Shown here one piece after another: positions 1-10,357 of a stretch of DNA of 64,000 bases (positions are counted from its first letter, which is position 1; each line of letters opens with the position of its first letter). A model generated the notes under the pieces. That model was not told the origin of the DNA and made no database searches. It saw only the letters and a program-made list of their open reading frames with translations. Origin of the DNA: Clostridiaceae bacterium (lineage in GTDB: Bacteria; Bacillota; Clostridia; Acetivibrionales; DTU013). A program made the position numbers and the translations under genes. The DNA lies in contig JAAYPO010000037.1 of assembly GCA_012519745.1 (NCBI GenBank), forward strand, positions 1 through 64,000. The letters run 5' to 3'.

Positions 1-162
1 ATGAGTAGAATGGTAAACTTATAGTAAGAAAAAATTTCTATATTTCGAAACTTACTTTTAACGAGACAGTAATTATTTGTCTTTATTTAGGCAAGATGTA
101 CGATCCCGGAGAGTTATTGAATATATTCATACAGTAAAATATACAGTCAAATATATTGTGAA

Positions 163-2352
163 ATGGGGATATGCATGTTGGACAAAAAAGCAATAGGAAA
201 GTTTCTAAAGTCCGTCAAAATTCCTAATTTTCTAAAGAATTTCAGTAAAAAGATTGCCGAAATAAAACTGGGAAAAAGCGATAATGCTTTCGGCAGGGTG
301 CTCGGCTGGTTAAGGAGCGTCGAGATCCAAAGCGTAAAGTTCAGGATCATCATCGGTCTTCTTGTACCTATTCTTTTGCTTGCTTTTTATGGTGTGCTGT
401 CCTATAAGAAAACAGAGGATGCCATAATCGGCAAATATGAGGAAAGTGCGGCTGATACCATAGATGCCGTAAGCAAGTATATGAATTTTGGGCTTGCCAT
501 GGTTGAAAAATCCACCCAGGAAATCACACTGGACGTGAATTTCAGAAAATTTTTCGAACTGAACTATGAGAAAGCGGTGGAAAGCGTAAAGACAGCTGAT
601 GATATATTCGACAGGATGACTCTCAATACGCTCACCAATATATTTATTGAAAATATGCACATAATCGGAAGGAACGGATTCGACCTCTCCACAGTTTTTG
701 ATGTTGACAACAATCTTTATGATGTTGTGGCAGAATCCGACGTTGGACGTCAAATCAAGGAAAAGAAGCTTGACTTTATATGGGTATCTAAGCATCCCGA
801 GCTGGATATGGCTCTGAAAAAAAGCAAAGAGCCGTACAATACGGACAGCTATGCAGTCTCGGCAGTAAGGAAGATGAGGGATACCAGGGGATTTATCATT
901 GTTGATATCTCAAGTGAACAAATACGTAATTTATTCTCAGGGTATGATATGGGAGAAGGCAGCATTATTGGCTTCATCACAGAGGACGGCAGGGAGACTC
1001 TGATAAATTCCGATGAGACCAGTGTATTCACATCGCTTCCATATTTTCAGAAGGCGCTGGAGTCGGAGGATGAGAGAAATTTTGAATATGTCGATTATAA
1101 AGGGACAGATCATTTGTTCATATACAGCAAATTCAGTAATGCAAAAGGCACCGTTTGCGCACTTGTGCCCAAGAGCACAATATTGGAGGAAGTAAAAGGT
1201 GTCAGGACACTGAGTATCCTGTTTGTGACAATAGCATGTGTCGTTGCAATAGTTATCGTGCTGCTGATCACTGCAGGTATCACCAATGCGATCAATTCAA
1301 TGAATAAATCCATATCACAGGTCGCAGAGGGGGATCTGACCGTCGGCTTCGATACGACGAGAAAAGATGAATTTGCAGCTCTGACCGGTGGTATTTCCAA
1401 CATGGTGGAGCATATGCGCAACCTGATTGGAGAAGTACAGGCAGTAGGCGGTGCAGTCAGCAGTTCCGCGGTCAGTCTGACAAATACTTCGGGAGAATTG
1501 CTCGATGCAAGCAAAGGCATATCAAGAACCATCGACGATATGCGCAAGGGTGCTGTTCAGCAGGCTGATGATGCAGAGCAAAGCCTGGTCCGGATGTCAA
1601 ATCTGTCCGACCAGATCAATCAGCTGTATATAAATACTAATAAAAACGAACAGATCGCCAATGATACTAAAATGGTGGTCAGCGACGGAATGCTGATAGT
1701 GGATGAGCTGAATGAAAAATCAAAGGACACATCGGAGATAACCCATGATGTAATAAAGCAGATACAGCAGCTGGGAGCTCAATCCAAGAAAATCGAGGGC
1801 TTTGTCAACCTGATCAACAGCATTGCCACACAGACCACACTTCTGTCGCTCAATGCCTCTATAGAAGCTGCAAGGGCCGGAGAGGCGGGACGCGGATTTG
1901 CAGTGGTGGCAGAAGAGATAAGGAAGCTGGCCGACAAAAGTGTGAATGCAGCCAGACAGATACAAACCACGGTAAAGGTCATAGCTGTCCAGAACAAGGA
2001 GACGGTGGAAACGGCTGAGAAAGCAGAAAGCATCGTCGCATCACAGACCGAATCCCTTGCCAGGACCGTAAGTGTTTTTGATAACATAAACAAGCATGTA
2101 AACGATCTCGTAAATAACTTCAAGGATATACTTAGCCGTCTGCAGACTATAGAAGCAGAGAAGGATGATACCTTGAATGCGATACAGAACATATCCGCAG
2201 TCACCCAGCAAACGGCGGCATCATCAGAGGAAGTCAGCGCTACGGCGATGAACCAGATCGAAGCTGTAGAGCAGATGCAAAAGGCAGCGGTCCTGCTGGA
2301 GAGCGATGCAAAAAAACTGGAGGATGCGATAAAGATATTTAAGATAAACTGA
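163..2352 (+). CDS. Methyl-accepting chemotaxis protein (membrane chemoreceptor)
   Basis: 729 aa; N-terminal TM, extracellular sensor region, second TM, HAMP-like segment, and C-terminal signalling hairpin ([44 protein letters not shown]). Confidence 0.95.
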   Translation: MGICMLDKKAIGKFLKSVKIPNFLKNFSKKIAEIKLGKSDNAFGRVLGWLRSVEIQSVKFRIIIGLLVPILLLAFYGVLSYKKTEDAIIGKYEESAADTIDAVSKYMNFGLAMVEKSTQEITLDVNFRKFFELNYEKAVESVKTADDIFDRMTLNTLTNIFIENMHIIGRNGFDLSTVFDVDNNLYDVVAESDVGRQIKEKKLDFIWVSKHPELDMALKKSKEPYNTDSYAVSAVRKMRDTRGFIIVDISSEQIRNLFSGYDMGEGSIIGFITEDGRETLINSDETSVFTSLPYFQKALESEDERNFEYVDYKGTDHLFIYSKFSNAKGTVCALVPKSTILEEVKGVRTLSILFVTIACVVAIVIVLLITAGITNAINSMNKSISQVAEGDLTVGFDTTRKDEFAALTGGISNMVEHMRNLIGEVQAVGGAVSSSAVSLTNTSGELLDASKGISRTIDDMRKGAVQQADDAEQSLVRMSNLSDQINQLYINTNKNEQIANDTKMVVSDGMLIVDELNEKSKDTSEITHDVIKQIQQLGAQSKKIEGFVNLINSIATQTTLLSLNASIEAARAGEAGRGFAVVAEEIRKLADKSVNAARQIQTTVKVIAVQNKETVETAEKAESIVASQTESLARTVSVFDNINKHVNDLVNNFKDILSRLQTIEAEKDDTLNAIQNISAVTQQTAASSEEVSATAMNQIEAVEQMQKAAVLLESDAKKLEDAIKIFKIN

Positions 2353-2395
2353 CCAAAGCAATCATAGTTTTCTGTTGGAAATGCGATAAGTATGG

Positions 2396-2420
2396 GGCAT
2401 CTGTTATACAGATGCCTTAT
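2396..2420 (+). terminator. Hairpin after the chemoreceptor gene (GGCATCTG-ttata-CAGATGCC)
   Basis: Perfect 8-bp stem directly downstream of the MCP stop; T-tract weak. Confidence 0.5.
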
Positions 2421-2510
2421 ATATTTGCAGCGGTCACCGCATTGTTTGGAAGGCAGTATTTCATTTTTGCTGCTTTTATGGTAATATGCAAGGCAGGAGA
2501 TGGTTGTCCG

Positions 2511-3380
2511 TTGATAGAATTTTTGAATGGTCTGCATGAAACTGTAGATTACCGTGGAGATTTCAAAATAAGACTGTATATGAACAGGGAATGCGAGGAT
2601 TACCCGCGGCATTGGCATACTGATGCCGAGGTGATAATGCCTGTTGACAATTCCTACAGGATCGTCATTGATGACAATACATATGATCTCGATGCTGACG
2701 ATATCATATTCATACCTCCGGGTGAGCTGCATCAGATACATTCTCCTTCCAGCGGCTACAGGATCATACTTCAGTTCGACTGTACGCTTCTTTACAGCCT
2801 TAAGGGATTCAGTTCCGCCTTCGACATGTTTCACCCCTGTGTATTGATCACGCCATCTTCGATGCCCAATATACACAGTGAGCTTGTCTCCCTCGTTATG
2901 GGGATGGCATCTGAATACTATTCGAGTCAGCCCTTTAAGGAAGCGCTGGTTTATTCCATGCTGATCAGGTTTTTCTCTATCTTGGGACGAAACTGCATCA
3001 GAACCGAGGGAAAATTCTCAAACATAAAAAATCACAAGCAGTTGGAGTATATAAAGCTCTTTGTAAAGGTCTGCAATTACATAAACAGACATTGTACAGA
3101 GAACATCAAGGTCGAGGAAATCGCAAATATAGCAGGCTTCAGCAAGTATCACTTTGCCCGCCTGTTCAAGCAGGTCATGAACATGTCCTGGTATGACTAT
3201 CTTATCAACAGGAGGATCATGCAGGCCGAGAAGCTTTTAGCCGACCAGGATCTTTCAATAATGCAGGTTGCCATGAAGTCGGGTTTCAGCAGTCTGGCCA
3301 CGTTCAACCGCGTGTTCAGAAGCAGAAAGGGGTGTACCCCGTCACAGTATAAGGCTCAGCATGGAAGGCCGGCTAAATGA
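2511..3380 (+). CDS. AraC-family transcriptional regulator with N-terminal cupin-like domain
   Basis: C-terminal double HTH (VEEIANIAGFSKYHFARLFKQVMNMS...SIMQVAMKSGFSSLATFNRVFRSRKGCTPSQYK). The ORF track starts at 2412 inside the hairpin; a TTG at 2511 with upstream AGGAGA is a better start. Confidence 0.9.
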   Translation: MIEFLNGLHETVDYRGDFKIRLYMNRECEDYPRHWHTDAEVIMPVDNSYRIVIDDNTYDLDADDIIFIPPGELHQIHSPSSGYRIILQFDCTLLYSLKGFSSAFDMFHPCVLITPSSMPNIHSELVSLVMGMASEYYSSQPFKEALVYSMLIRFFSILGRNCIRTEGKFSNIKNHKQLEYIKLFVKVCNYINRHCTENIKVEEIANIAGFSKYHFARLFKQVMNMSWYDYLINRRIMQAEKLLADQDLSIMQVAMKSGFSSLATFNRVFRSRKGCTPSQYKAQHGRPAK

Positions 3381-3556
3381 TTTGTGGTCCGGGGGAGCGA
3401 TGTATTTATCAAATATTGCTATTTTTCATCCTGCATATAGCTGTAAACAGGAGAGAATCCTAGAAATAAGAGTGTGGAATGCATAAATATAAAAGCATGA
3501 CAAATTGCGTTTTATAAACAAAATCACTAAAAAATTTAGTGATTTTGAATTAAAAT

Positions 3557-3630
3557 TTAGCAAAAGCTAATAGAAATTTGCTATAAATATACATAAAACT
3601 AGCAATATTTGATGAATAGATAGCAATATA
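3557..3630 (+). promoter_or_regulatory. Cluster of TAGCAA-type repeats upstream of the sugar-binding-protein gene (candidate operators)
   Basis: TTAGCAAAAGCTAA (3557-3570), AAATTTGCTA (3574-3583), TAGCAATATTTGAT (3600-3613), TAGCAATATA (3621-3630); an exact inverted copy ATCAAATATTGCTA lies at 3408-3421. Confidence 0.45.
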
Positions 3631-3709
3631 CAAGAAGCACAGAGTGCAAATATGTTATATAATTTTCATGCAGTAGTAAGTTTATACATATATTAAAAGG
3701 AGGGAAACC

Positions 3710-5140
3710 ATGAAAAGAATTTTGGCAACTATTCTCGCATGTACACTTCTGGTTACCATGCTGCTGACAGGCTGCGGCCAGGAAAAGAATCCCCCGGCAC
3801 CGGATAAGCCGGCTCAGAACGATCCCGCTACTCCGGACAAACCGGTGGACACTGCTCCTCCGGCAACTGATGTGGCAGATGACCCGAGTGTAAAGACACT
3901 CAATCTCTGGACATTCACTGATGAAGTACCGAAGATGATGGATAAGTTTAAAGAACTCAATCCTGATTTCAGCCTTGAGATCAAGCCTACCATCATTGCA
4001 ACAACTGACGGTGCTTACCAGCCCGCTCTTGACCAGGCACTTGCCGGCGGCGGCGCAGATGCTCCGGATATGTACTGCGCAGAGAGTGCATTCGTTCTGA
4101 AGTATACTCAGGGCGACGCTTACCAGTTCGCAGCACCCTACAAGGATCTCGGAATCGATGTTGACAAGCTTCTCAAAGAAGCAGACATCGCTCAGTACAC
4201 AGTTGATATCGGAACAAACCCCGATGGTCAGCTCGTAGGTCTCGGATACCAGGCAACCGGCGGTGCTTTCATTTATCGTCGTTCACTGGCTAAGGACACT
4301 TGGGGAACTGATGATCCGGCAACCATCACCGGCAAAATAGGTCCCGGATGGGATAAGTTCTTTGCAGCAGCAGCTGAACTGAAGGCTAAGGGTTACGGTA
4401 TCGTTTCTGGCGACGGTGACCTCTGGCACGCAGTTGAAGGCGCTTCTGAAAAAGGCTGGATCGTTGATGACAAGCTCTACATCGATCCTTCACGTGAAGC
4501 ATTCCTTGATTATTCTAAGAGCCTCAAAGACAATGGCTGGCACAATGATACTCAGGACTGGACCGACGCTTGGTTTGCTGACATGAAAGATGCCAGCAAC
4601 ATGAAGGTATTCGGATTCTTTGGTCCCGCTTGGCTGATCAACTACGTTATGGCCGGCAACTCCGGCGGAGAAAAGATCGGTGAAGGCACATACGGCGACT
4701 GGGCAGTTTGTGAACCTCCGGTTGGCTTCTTCTGGGGCGGCACATGGGTAATCGGCAGCAGGAGCTCAAAGGTCAAGAAGTCTGTCGGCGATATCATCGA
4801 GTGGATCACTCTCGACAGCTCTGACACTGGTCTGCAGTATTTCTGGGCAAACGGAACTCTTAACGGACCTGGCGGCACAAAGGATACAGTTGCTTCCGGT
4901 ACAGTTATGAAGAAGTCCGACGGTAAGGTCGAATTCCTCGGCAATCAGAACATGTTCGATGTATTCGTTCCTGCTGGACAGTTTGCAACAGGTAAGAACA
5001 AGACTCAGTACGACGAAACTATCAATACTCACTGGCGTAACCAGGTACGTGAGTACGCCAATGGCAACAAGAGCCGTGATCAGGCTATAGCTGACTTCAA
5101 GCAGCTGGTAGCTGACAACCTTGATGTCATGGTCGATTAA
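3710..5140 (+). CDS. Extracellular carbohydrate-binding lipoprotein of an ABC transporter (family 1-like)
   Basis: Lipobox LLTGC, solute-binding fold signatures (LNLWTFTDEVPKMMDKFKELNP), followed by MalF/MalG-type permeases; RBS AGGAGGG. Confidence 0.93.
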   Translation: MKRILATILACTLLVTMLLTGCGQEKNPPAPDKPAQNDPATPDKPVDTAPPATDVADDPSVKTLNLWTFTDEVPKMMDKFKELNPDFSLEIKPTIIATTDGAYQPALDQALAGGGADAPDMYCAESAFVLKYTQGDAYQFAAPYKDLGIDVDKLLKEADIAQYTVDIGTNPDGQLVGLGYQATGGAFIYRRSLAKDTWGTDDPATITGKIGPGWDKFFAAAAELKAKGYGIVSGDGDLWHAVEGASEKGWIVDDKLYIDPSREAFLDYSKSLKDNGWHNDTQDWTDAWFADMKDASNMKVFGFFGPAWLINYVMAGNSGGEKIGEGTYGDWAVCEPPVGFFWGGTWVIGSRSSKVKKSVGDIIEWITLDSSDTGLQYFWANGTLNGPGGTKDTVASGTVMKKSDGKVEFLGNQNMFDVFVPAGQFATGKNKTQYDETINTHWRNQVREYANGNKSRDQAIADFKQLVADNLDVMVD

Positions 5141-5156
5141 GAATCAATGTAAGCAA

Positions 5157-5185
5157 GGGCGGGCGGATGCCTTTCCGACCCGCCC
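5157..5185 (+). terminator. Intercistronic hairpin GGGCGGG...CCCGCCC between binding protein and permeases
   Basis: Strong GC stem followed by aaatttta; a common arrangement in sugar ABC operons. Confidence 0.65.
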
Positions 5186-5232
5186 AAATTTTATGTTAAT
5201 TTGTCAAACGCTTTACCCGGAGGTGAATTCAT

Positions 5233-6183
5233 ATGCGACGCAAGAGCGTTAGCTACGCTAAATATGGGTATATTTTTTCAGCGCCATTTATACTTGCGTT
5301 CCTGATATTTTCTCTTTATCCGATCATTTTCACTGCCGTAATAGGCTTCACGGACTTAAAGGGAATGGGCAAGACAGATTTTAAGTTTTTGGAGAATCCG
5401 TTCCAGAATTTTGTTACGATCTTCAAAAACCCATCGTTCCAGGTGTCGTTGTCAAATACGGCAATTATATGGATCATAAACTTTATCCCGCAGATTTTGC
5501 TAGCACTCCTGCTCACTGCTTGGTTCACCAGCACTCGTCATAAAATAAAGGGACAGGGTTTGTTCAAAGTCCTGTTCTATATGCCGAATATCATTACTGC
5601 GGCAACGATAGCAATACTCTTCAACTCGCTTTTCGGATATCCTATGAGCCCGATGAACGATATCCTTCAAAAGCTGGGACTGATAGATGCGCCGGTAAAC
5701 TTTATGCTCCAGAAGTGGACTACAAGAAACATCATTTCATTTATCCAATTCTGGCAATGGTATGGATATACCATGATAGTGCTGATATCAGGAGTGCTGG
5801 GAATAAATCCTGAACTCTTTGAAGCCGCTGAGATAGATGGTGCATCGAGATCACAGACGTTCTTCTATATCACATTGCCGTGTTTGAGAACGATACTGCT
5901 GTTCACACTTGTAACAAGCCTGATAGGCGGACTGAATATGTTCGACATACCGAGACTGTTGAACCTCGGAGGACCTGACAATGCAACACTTACCACAAGC
6001 GTATTTATTTACAATCAGGCATTCTCAGGGAGCTATCTGTATAACCGTGCGGCAGCCGCAAGTATGATCATGTTCGTTGTGATAGCAATACTCTCAGCAC
6101 TGCTCTTCTATGCCATGAGGGACAAGTATGCTGCAAAGATCAAGAAGCTGGAGAAAAAAGCGCAAAGGAGGACGGCGGTATGA
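5233..6183 (+). CDS. Sugar ABC transporter permease, MalF-type
   Basis: Six TM segments and EAA motif (ELFEAAEIDGASRSQTFFYITLPCLR). Confidence 0.95.
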   Translation: MRRKSVSYAKYGYIFSAPFILAFLIFSLYPIIFTAVIGFTDLKGMGKTDFKFLENPFQNFVTIFKNPSFQVSLSNTAIIWIINFIPQILLALLLTAWFTSTRHKIKGQGLFKVLFYMPNIITAATIAILFNSLFGYPMSPMNDILQKLGLIDAPVNFMLQKWTTRNIISFIQFWQWYGYTMIVLISGVLGINPELFEAAEIDGASRSQTFFYITLPCLRTILLFTLVTSLIGGLNMFDIPRLLNLGGPDNATLTTSVFIYNQAFSGSYLYNRAAAASMIMFVVIAILSALLFYAMRDKYAAKIKKLEKKAQRRTAV

Positions 6184-7031
6184 GTAAACGTAAAACAGAT
6201 GTATCAAAATATACAATGAAAGTTGTCATTTACGTTGTATGTATATTTCTGTCGATATTGAGTATATTGCCGTTCTGGATAATGCTGATGAACGCGACCC
6301 GCGGTACCTTCGATATCCAGCAGAGCGCTATTTCGCTGATACCCGGCAATAAGCTGATGGACAATTTTGCTATACTTGCCGGCAAGACCTTCAACCCGAT
6401 AAAAGGCTTTTTGAACTCATTCATTATTTCTTCCGGTGCGACTATTGCTACAGTGTACTTTTCAGCACTCACTGCATATGCATTGGTAGCCTATGACTGG
6501 AGAATGCGTAAGCCGTTCTTTACATTCATAATGGCAGTTTTGATGATCCCGGCACAGGTCTCTGGTATAGGTTTCTATCAGTTCATGTATCGTCTGCAGT
6601 GGACGAACAGCTTTTTACCGTTGATACTTCCTGCGATAGCGGCTCCTGCGACTGTCTTCTTTATGAGGCAGTATCTGCTGGCAACCCTTTCGATGGATAT
6701 CGTGAATTCTGCAAGAATCGACGGAGCAGGTGAATTCTATACATTCAATGCAATAATACTGCCCATAGCAAAACCTGCTATCGCGACCCAGGCTATATTC
6801 TCGTTTGTGGGCAGCTGGAACAACCTGTTCATGCCGCTGATCTTGTTGACTGACAACAGCAAATACACAATGCCGATCATGGTCAGTCTGCTCAGGGGCG
6901 ATATTTACAAGACAGAGTACGGATCAATTTATTTAGGATTATCACTGACAGTACTGCCGTTGTTCGCTATATATTTCATGCTTTCGAAATACATAATCGC
7001 CGGTGTTGCGCTGGGAAGTATCAAGGAGTAG
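6180..7031 (+). CDS. Carbohydrate ABC transporter permease, MalG-type
   Basis: 4-bp overlap with the previous gene; EAA-like motif (DIVNSARIDGAGEFYTFNAIILPIAKPAIA). Confidence 0.94.
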   Translation: MSKRKTDVSKYTMKVVIYVVCIFLSILSILPFWIMLMNATRGTFDIQQSAISLIPGNKLMDNFAILAGKTFNPIKGFLNSFIISSGATIATVYFSALTAYALVAYDWRMRKPFFTFIMAVLMIPAQVSGIGFYQFMYRLQWTNSFLPLILPAIAAPATVFFMRQYLLATLSMDIVNSARIDGAGEFYTFNAIILPIAKPAIATQAIFSFVGSWNNLFMPLILLTDNSKYTMPIMVSLLRGDIYKTEYGSIYLGLSLTVLPLFAIYFMLSKYIIAGVALGSIKE

Positions 7032-7097
7032 CCGGCAGTACATAGAGTTTGAAGGAAATACTGAATACGTTGAAAAAATATATCGATTTACAAAACC

Positions 7098-7128
7098 AGC
7101 CTCCTGTCAGGATAATATGCAGGAGGCT
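7098..7128 (+). terminator. Hairpin AGCCTCCTG...CAGGAGGCT
   Basis: Perfect 9-bp stem downstream of the ABC operon, followed by an AT-rich run. Confidence 0.6.
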
Positions 7129-7256
7129 GATTATTATTCGACAGACAGTTTTTTGTTTAAGCTGTATCTATCAAGGGAATATATTTATCGTTGCGGGGTT
7201 TTTTCCTGCAGCAAAAAATAAATATAAATATTCAAAATATAGAAGGAGAGGTTGGC

Positions 7257-7790
7257 ATGAACTTAAAAGGAACCAAGACAGAAAAAAATTTGATGGAAGC
7301 TTTTGCAGGTGAGTCCCAGGCGCGAAATAAGTATACATATTTTGCTTCCGTAGCAAAAAAAGAAGGATATGAACAAATCGCAGCCATATTCGAAGCGACA
7401 GCAAACAACGAAAAGGAACATGCAAAGCTTTGGTTCAAAGCATTGGGAGAACTAGGAGATACCGCGGCAAATCTTCTTCATGCAGCGGAGGGTGAAAACT
7501 ACGAGTGGACCGATATGTATGACAGGTTCGCCAAGGATGCCGAAGAGGAAGGCTTCACAGCTCTTGCAGCCCAGTTCAGGATGGTAGCTGCCATCGAGAA
7601 ATCCCATGAGGAAAGATATCGTGCACTCCTTAACAATGTGGATATGAAAACTGTATTCGAGAAAGCCGAAGAAACCATGTGGGAATGCAGAAATTGCGGA
7701 CACCTTGTAATGGGTAAAAAGGCACCTGATATGTGCCCTGTCTGTGCACATCCCAAGAGCTTCTTTGAAGTGAGGAAGGAAAACTACTAG
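7257..7790 (+). CDS. Rubrerythrin
   Basis: Ferritin-like diiron motifs ([25 protein letters not shown]) and C-terminal rubredoxin-like CxxC pairs ([29 protein letters not shown]). Start at [11 protein letters not shown] with RBS GGAGAG. Confidence 0.97.
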   Translation: MNLKGTKTEKNLMEAFAGESQARNKYTYFASVAKKEGYEQIAAIFEATANNEKEHAKLWFKALGELGDTAANLLHAAEGENYEWTDMYDRFAKDAEEEGFTALAAQFRMVAAIEKSHEERYRALLNNVDMKTVFEKAEETMWECRNCGHLVMGKKAPDMCPVCAHPKSFFEVRKENY

Positions 7791-7805
7791 GTATTAAGTA
7801 AGTTC

Positions 7806-7838
7806 GGGGTCAGGCCTGCAAGCCTGACCCCCTTTTTT
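7806..7838 (+). terminator. Rho-independent terminator GGGGTCAGGC-loop-GCCTGACCCCCTTTTTT between convergent genes
   Basis: Perfect 10-bp GC-rich stem plus T-run; may serve both strands. Confidence 0.9.
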
Positions 7839-9126
7839 ATTTCTTGTTCAGGGCTTCGGTCAGCTCCGCCAGCTTTGAAGTATCTCCGATGAGGATGACG
7901 CCGGCAAGGCGGTCATCTATGTAATAGCATTTTTCGTAGGTGTTTTTTGCCATATCTCTGACCTCTTTTGTTGTATACTCGATATCCGGATCCTTTCCGT
8001 TGTCGCCGGCCGCAAAAAGGGAAGTATCCATGGCCTCAAATGTAAGAGCAGGCACAGCGGGCTTGTATTCCAGCTGTTCCCCTGCAGCGTTGGCACCGGC
8101 GATTTTTCCCATCTCAAGAGCCTGAGACCAGAGAGCATGATTGATTCCATTGTAATATGCGCAGTCTCCGCAAGCATAGATGTCAGGGATATTCGTCTCC
8201 ATTCTTTCATTCACAGTCACCCCGCAGCCGACCGCAAGGCCGGACTCTCGTGCCAGTTCAACATTCGGACGCACTCCGCAGGATATTATCACCAGATCGG
8301 CCGGGTACTGTGTACCATCTGCCAGTTCAACACCTTCTACCGAGGTGTCGCCGATTATTGCTCTGATATCAGCTTTAAGTCTAAAATCTATACCCTTGCT
8401 TCTGATTATATCTGCAATAATGTCTCCGGCAGCATCGTCAAGCTGTCGAAACATGAGCTTTTCCGCTATTTCCAGTACTGTGACATGGCTGGATTTGCTC
8501 ATTTCCCAGGCTGCCTCAAGACCGAGCACGCCTCCTCCGATCACCACGGTGTTTTTTATACCGGGTGTAAGCTCCCTGATTTTTTTAACATCAGATATAC
8601 GTCGTATCGCGATTACTTCCGGTTGGCTGCTTCGAAGATTTGGTGGTATAAAGCACTCAGAGCCGAGAGCATATATGCATTTATCATAATCCAGGATGCG
8701 TTTGTCACTCAAGGTCACCGTTTTGGCGGCCGTGTCAATCTTCTCTGCACGAAGACCGAGGATATTAACTATATTGTTCTGTGTATACCAGTGAGCATCA
8801 TGGACAGCGATTTCATCGGCATTGACAAGGGTGCTCAGCGATTTTGTCAGCATTGGCCGGTTGTAGCTTGGTACAGCCTCATCAGATACCATGATGATGC
8901 TGCATGTGGAATTCCTTTTTATTATTTCCTCTGCTGCACTGATGCCGGCAGCACCATTGCCCAGGATAAGGAATACCTCTTGGGTGTCCTTTCTGAACGC
9001 AGGTTCCTCTTCCTCAAATGGAACAGACAGTTCCCTTCCTACACCGCATACCGGGCATGCATCAAGGGATGCATCGAATACTGCGCCGCATATGAGGCAT
9101 TTGACCTTCTTAACGTTTCCGTTCAT
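7837..9126 (-). CDS. FAD-dependent NAD(P)H oxidoreductase with N-terminal rubredoxin-like domain (NADH:rubredoxin oxidoreductase-like)
   Basis: N-terminal VKCLICGAVFDASLDACPVCG followed by two Rossmann motifs (LGNGAAGISAAEEI, VVIGGGVLGLEAAWEM) and FAD motif IYACGDCAYYN. Start 9126 chosen from GGAGG upstream. Confidence 0.9.
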   Translation of the reverse strand: MNGNVKKVKCLICGAVFDASLDACPVCGVGRELSVPFEEEEPAFRKDTQEVFLILGNGAAGISAAEEIIKRNSTCSIIMVSDEAVPSYNRPMLTKSLSTLVNADEIAVHDAHWYTQNNIVNILGLRAEKIDTAAKTVTLSDKRILDYDKCIYALGSECFIPPNLRSSQPEVIAIRRISDVKKIRELTPGIKNTVVIGGGVLGLEAAWEMSKSSHVTVLEIAEKLMFRQLDDAAGDIIADIIRSKGIDFRLKADIRAIIGDTSVEGVELADGTQYPADLVIISCGVRPNVELARESGLAVGCGVTVNERMETNIPDIYACGDCAYYNGINHALWSQALEMGKIAGANAAGEQLEYKPAVPALTFEAMDTSLFAAGDNGKDPDIEYTTKEVRDMAKNTYEKCYYIDDRLAGVILIGDTSKLAELTEALNKK

Positions 9127-9434
9127 TCTTTGCTCCTCCATATGTAGTTCCTATTTTGCAGATACTATAAACATTCTATACCAGAAAGCAACACTTTTAA
9201 ACTAGCTATATGATTATTTGATTGCATACCTGAATTTTATATATTTTGCTCTGGATACAACTCCGGCAAAGCAGTTTTTCTTACTCTGGCGTGATGAAGG
9301 GCGAGATCAGAGCAGGAATAAGTAAAGGAAATGCAGAATACAGCATATTGACAGCATAAAATAAGAGTTATTTCTTCATTATATAAGATGATTAGATAAA
9401 GATAATGGTGGTAATACCAATATGGGTGAATAAT

Positions 9435-10328
9435 ATGTGGATTATCTTCGCGTTTTGTTCAGCGATATTTGCAGGACTTACAGCTATACTGTCCAAGATC
9501 GGCATCAAGAACACGGACTCCAATGTGGCTACGGCATTAAGGACCGTCGTAGTGCTTCTTTTTTCCTGGCTTATGGTGTTTATTGTCGGATCGCAGAATA
9601 CTATTTCCGAGATCAGCGCTCATACCCTACTGTTCCTGATATTGTCGGGACTTGCCACCGGAGCGTCCTGGCTGTGCTATTTCAAGGCGCTTCAGATCGG
9701 AGATATCAACAAGGTGACTCCCATCGACAAGTCAAGTACCGTTCTGACAATGCTGCTGGCCTTCATTTTTCTGGGCGAGGAGATAACTGTACTGAAAGCT
9801 GTTGCTATAGTACTGATCGGGGTCGGAACATATCTGATGATACAAAAAAAGGACGGTCAAAATGGTGACATCAGCACAGGGAAGACCAAGAACGGACGGA
9901 CATATAAAAGCAGTCTTTGGATCGTCTATGCCGCCGGGGCCGCAATATTTGCAAGCCTGACATCCATACTCGGCAAGGTAGGCATCGAAGGGATAGAGTC
10001 GAATCTTGGCACTGCCATCAGAACAATAGTGGTTCTAATCATGGCATGGGTTGTAGTGTTTATAACGAAGAAACAGGACACGATAAAGAACATCGATGCT
10101 AAAAGCTTAGTTTATCTGGTTTTATCCGGATTTGCTACAGGCGGTTCCTGGCTCTGCTACTACAGAGCTTTACAGGATGGACCCGCCAGCGTTGTGGTAC
10201 CCATCGATAAGATGAGCATTGCTGTCACCATAGCATTTTCATATCTCTTCCTGAAGGAAAAACTGGCGCCAAAAGCTATGGTGGGCCTGCTTCTGATAAT
10301 TACCGGCACTTTATCATTGCTGAGATAA
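9435..10328 (+). CDS. EamA-family (DMT) transporter
   Basis: Two homologous EamA halves, 10 TM. Confidence 0.92.
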   Translation: MWIIFAFCSAIFAGLTAILSKIGIKNTDSNVATALRTVVVLLFSWLMVFIVGSQNTISEISAHTLLFLILSGLATGASWLCYFKALQIGDINKVTPIDKSSTVLTMLLAFIFLGEEITVLKAVAIVLIGVGTYLMIQKKDGQNGDISTGKTKNGRTYKSSLWIVYAAGAAIFASLTSILGKVGIEGIESNLGTAIRTIVVLIMAWVVVFITKKQDTIKNIDAKSLVYLVLSGFATGGSWLCYYRALQDGPASVVVPIDKMSIAVTIAFSYLFLKEKLAPKAMVGLLLIITGTLSLLR

Positions 10329-10357
10329 CTAAAAAAATGTACAAGGATGGGATATGT

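Noticed and set aside
1779-2876. 365-aa minus-strand ORF antisense to the chemoreceptor and AraC genes
   Set aside because: Spans two confident plus-strand genes and their terminator; no motif.
8137-9147. 336-aa plus-strand ORF antisense to the rubredoxin-like oxidoreductase
   Set aside because: Shadow ORF; composition is not protein-like, while the minus-strand frame has clear FAD/NAD motifs.
9250-9318. GCTCTG...CAGAGC closing pair upstream of the EamA transporter as a possible riboswitch
   Set aside because: Only a 6-bp closing pair with no recognisable internal conserved core; insufficient.
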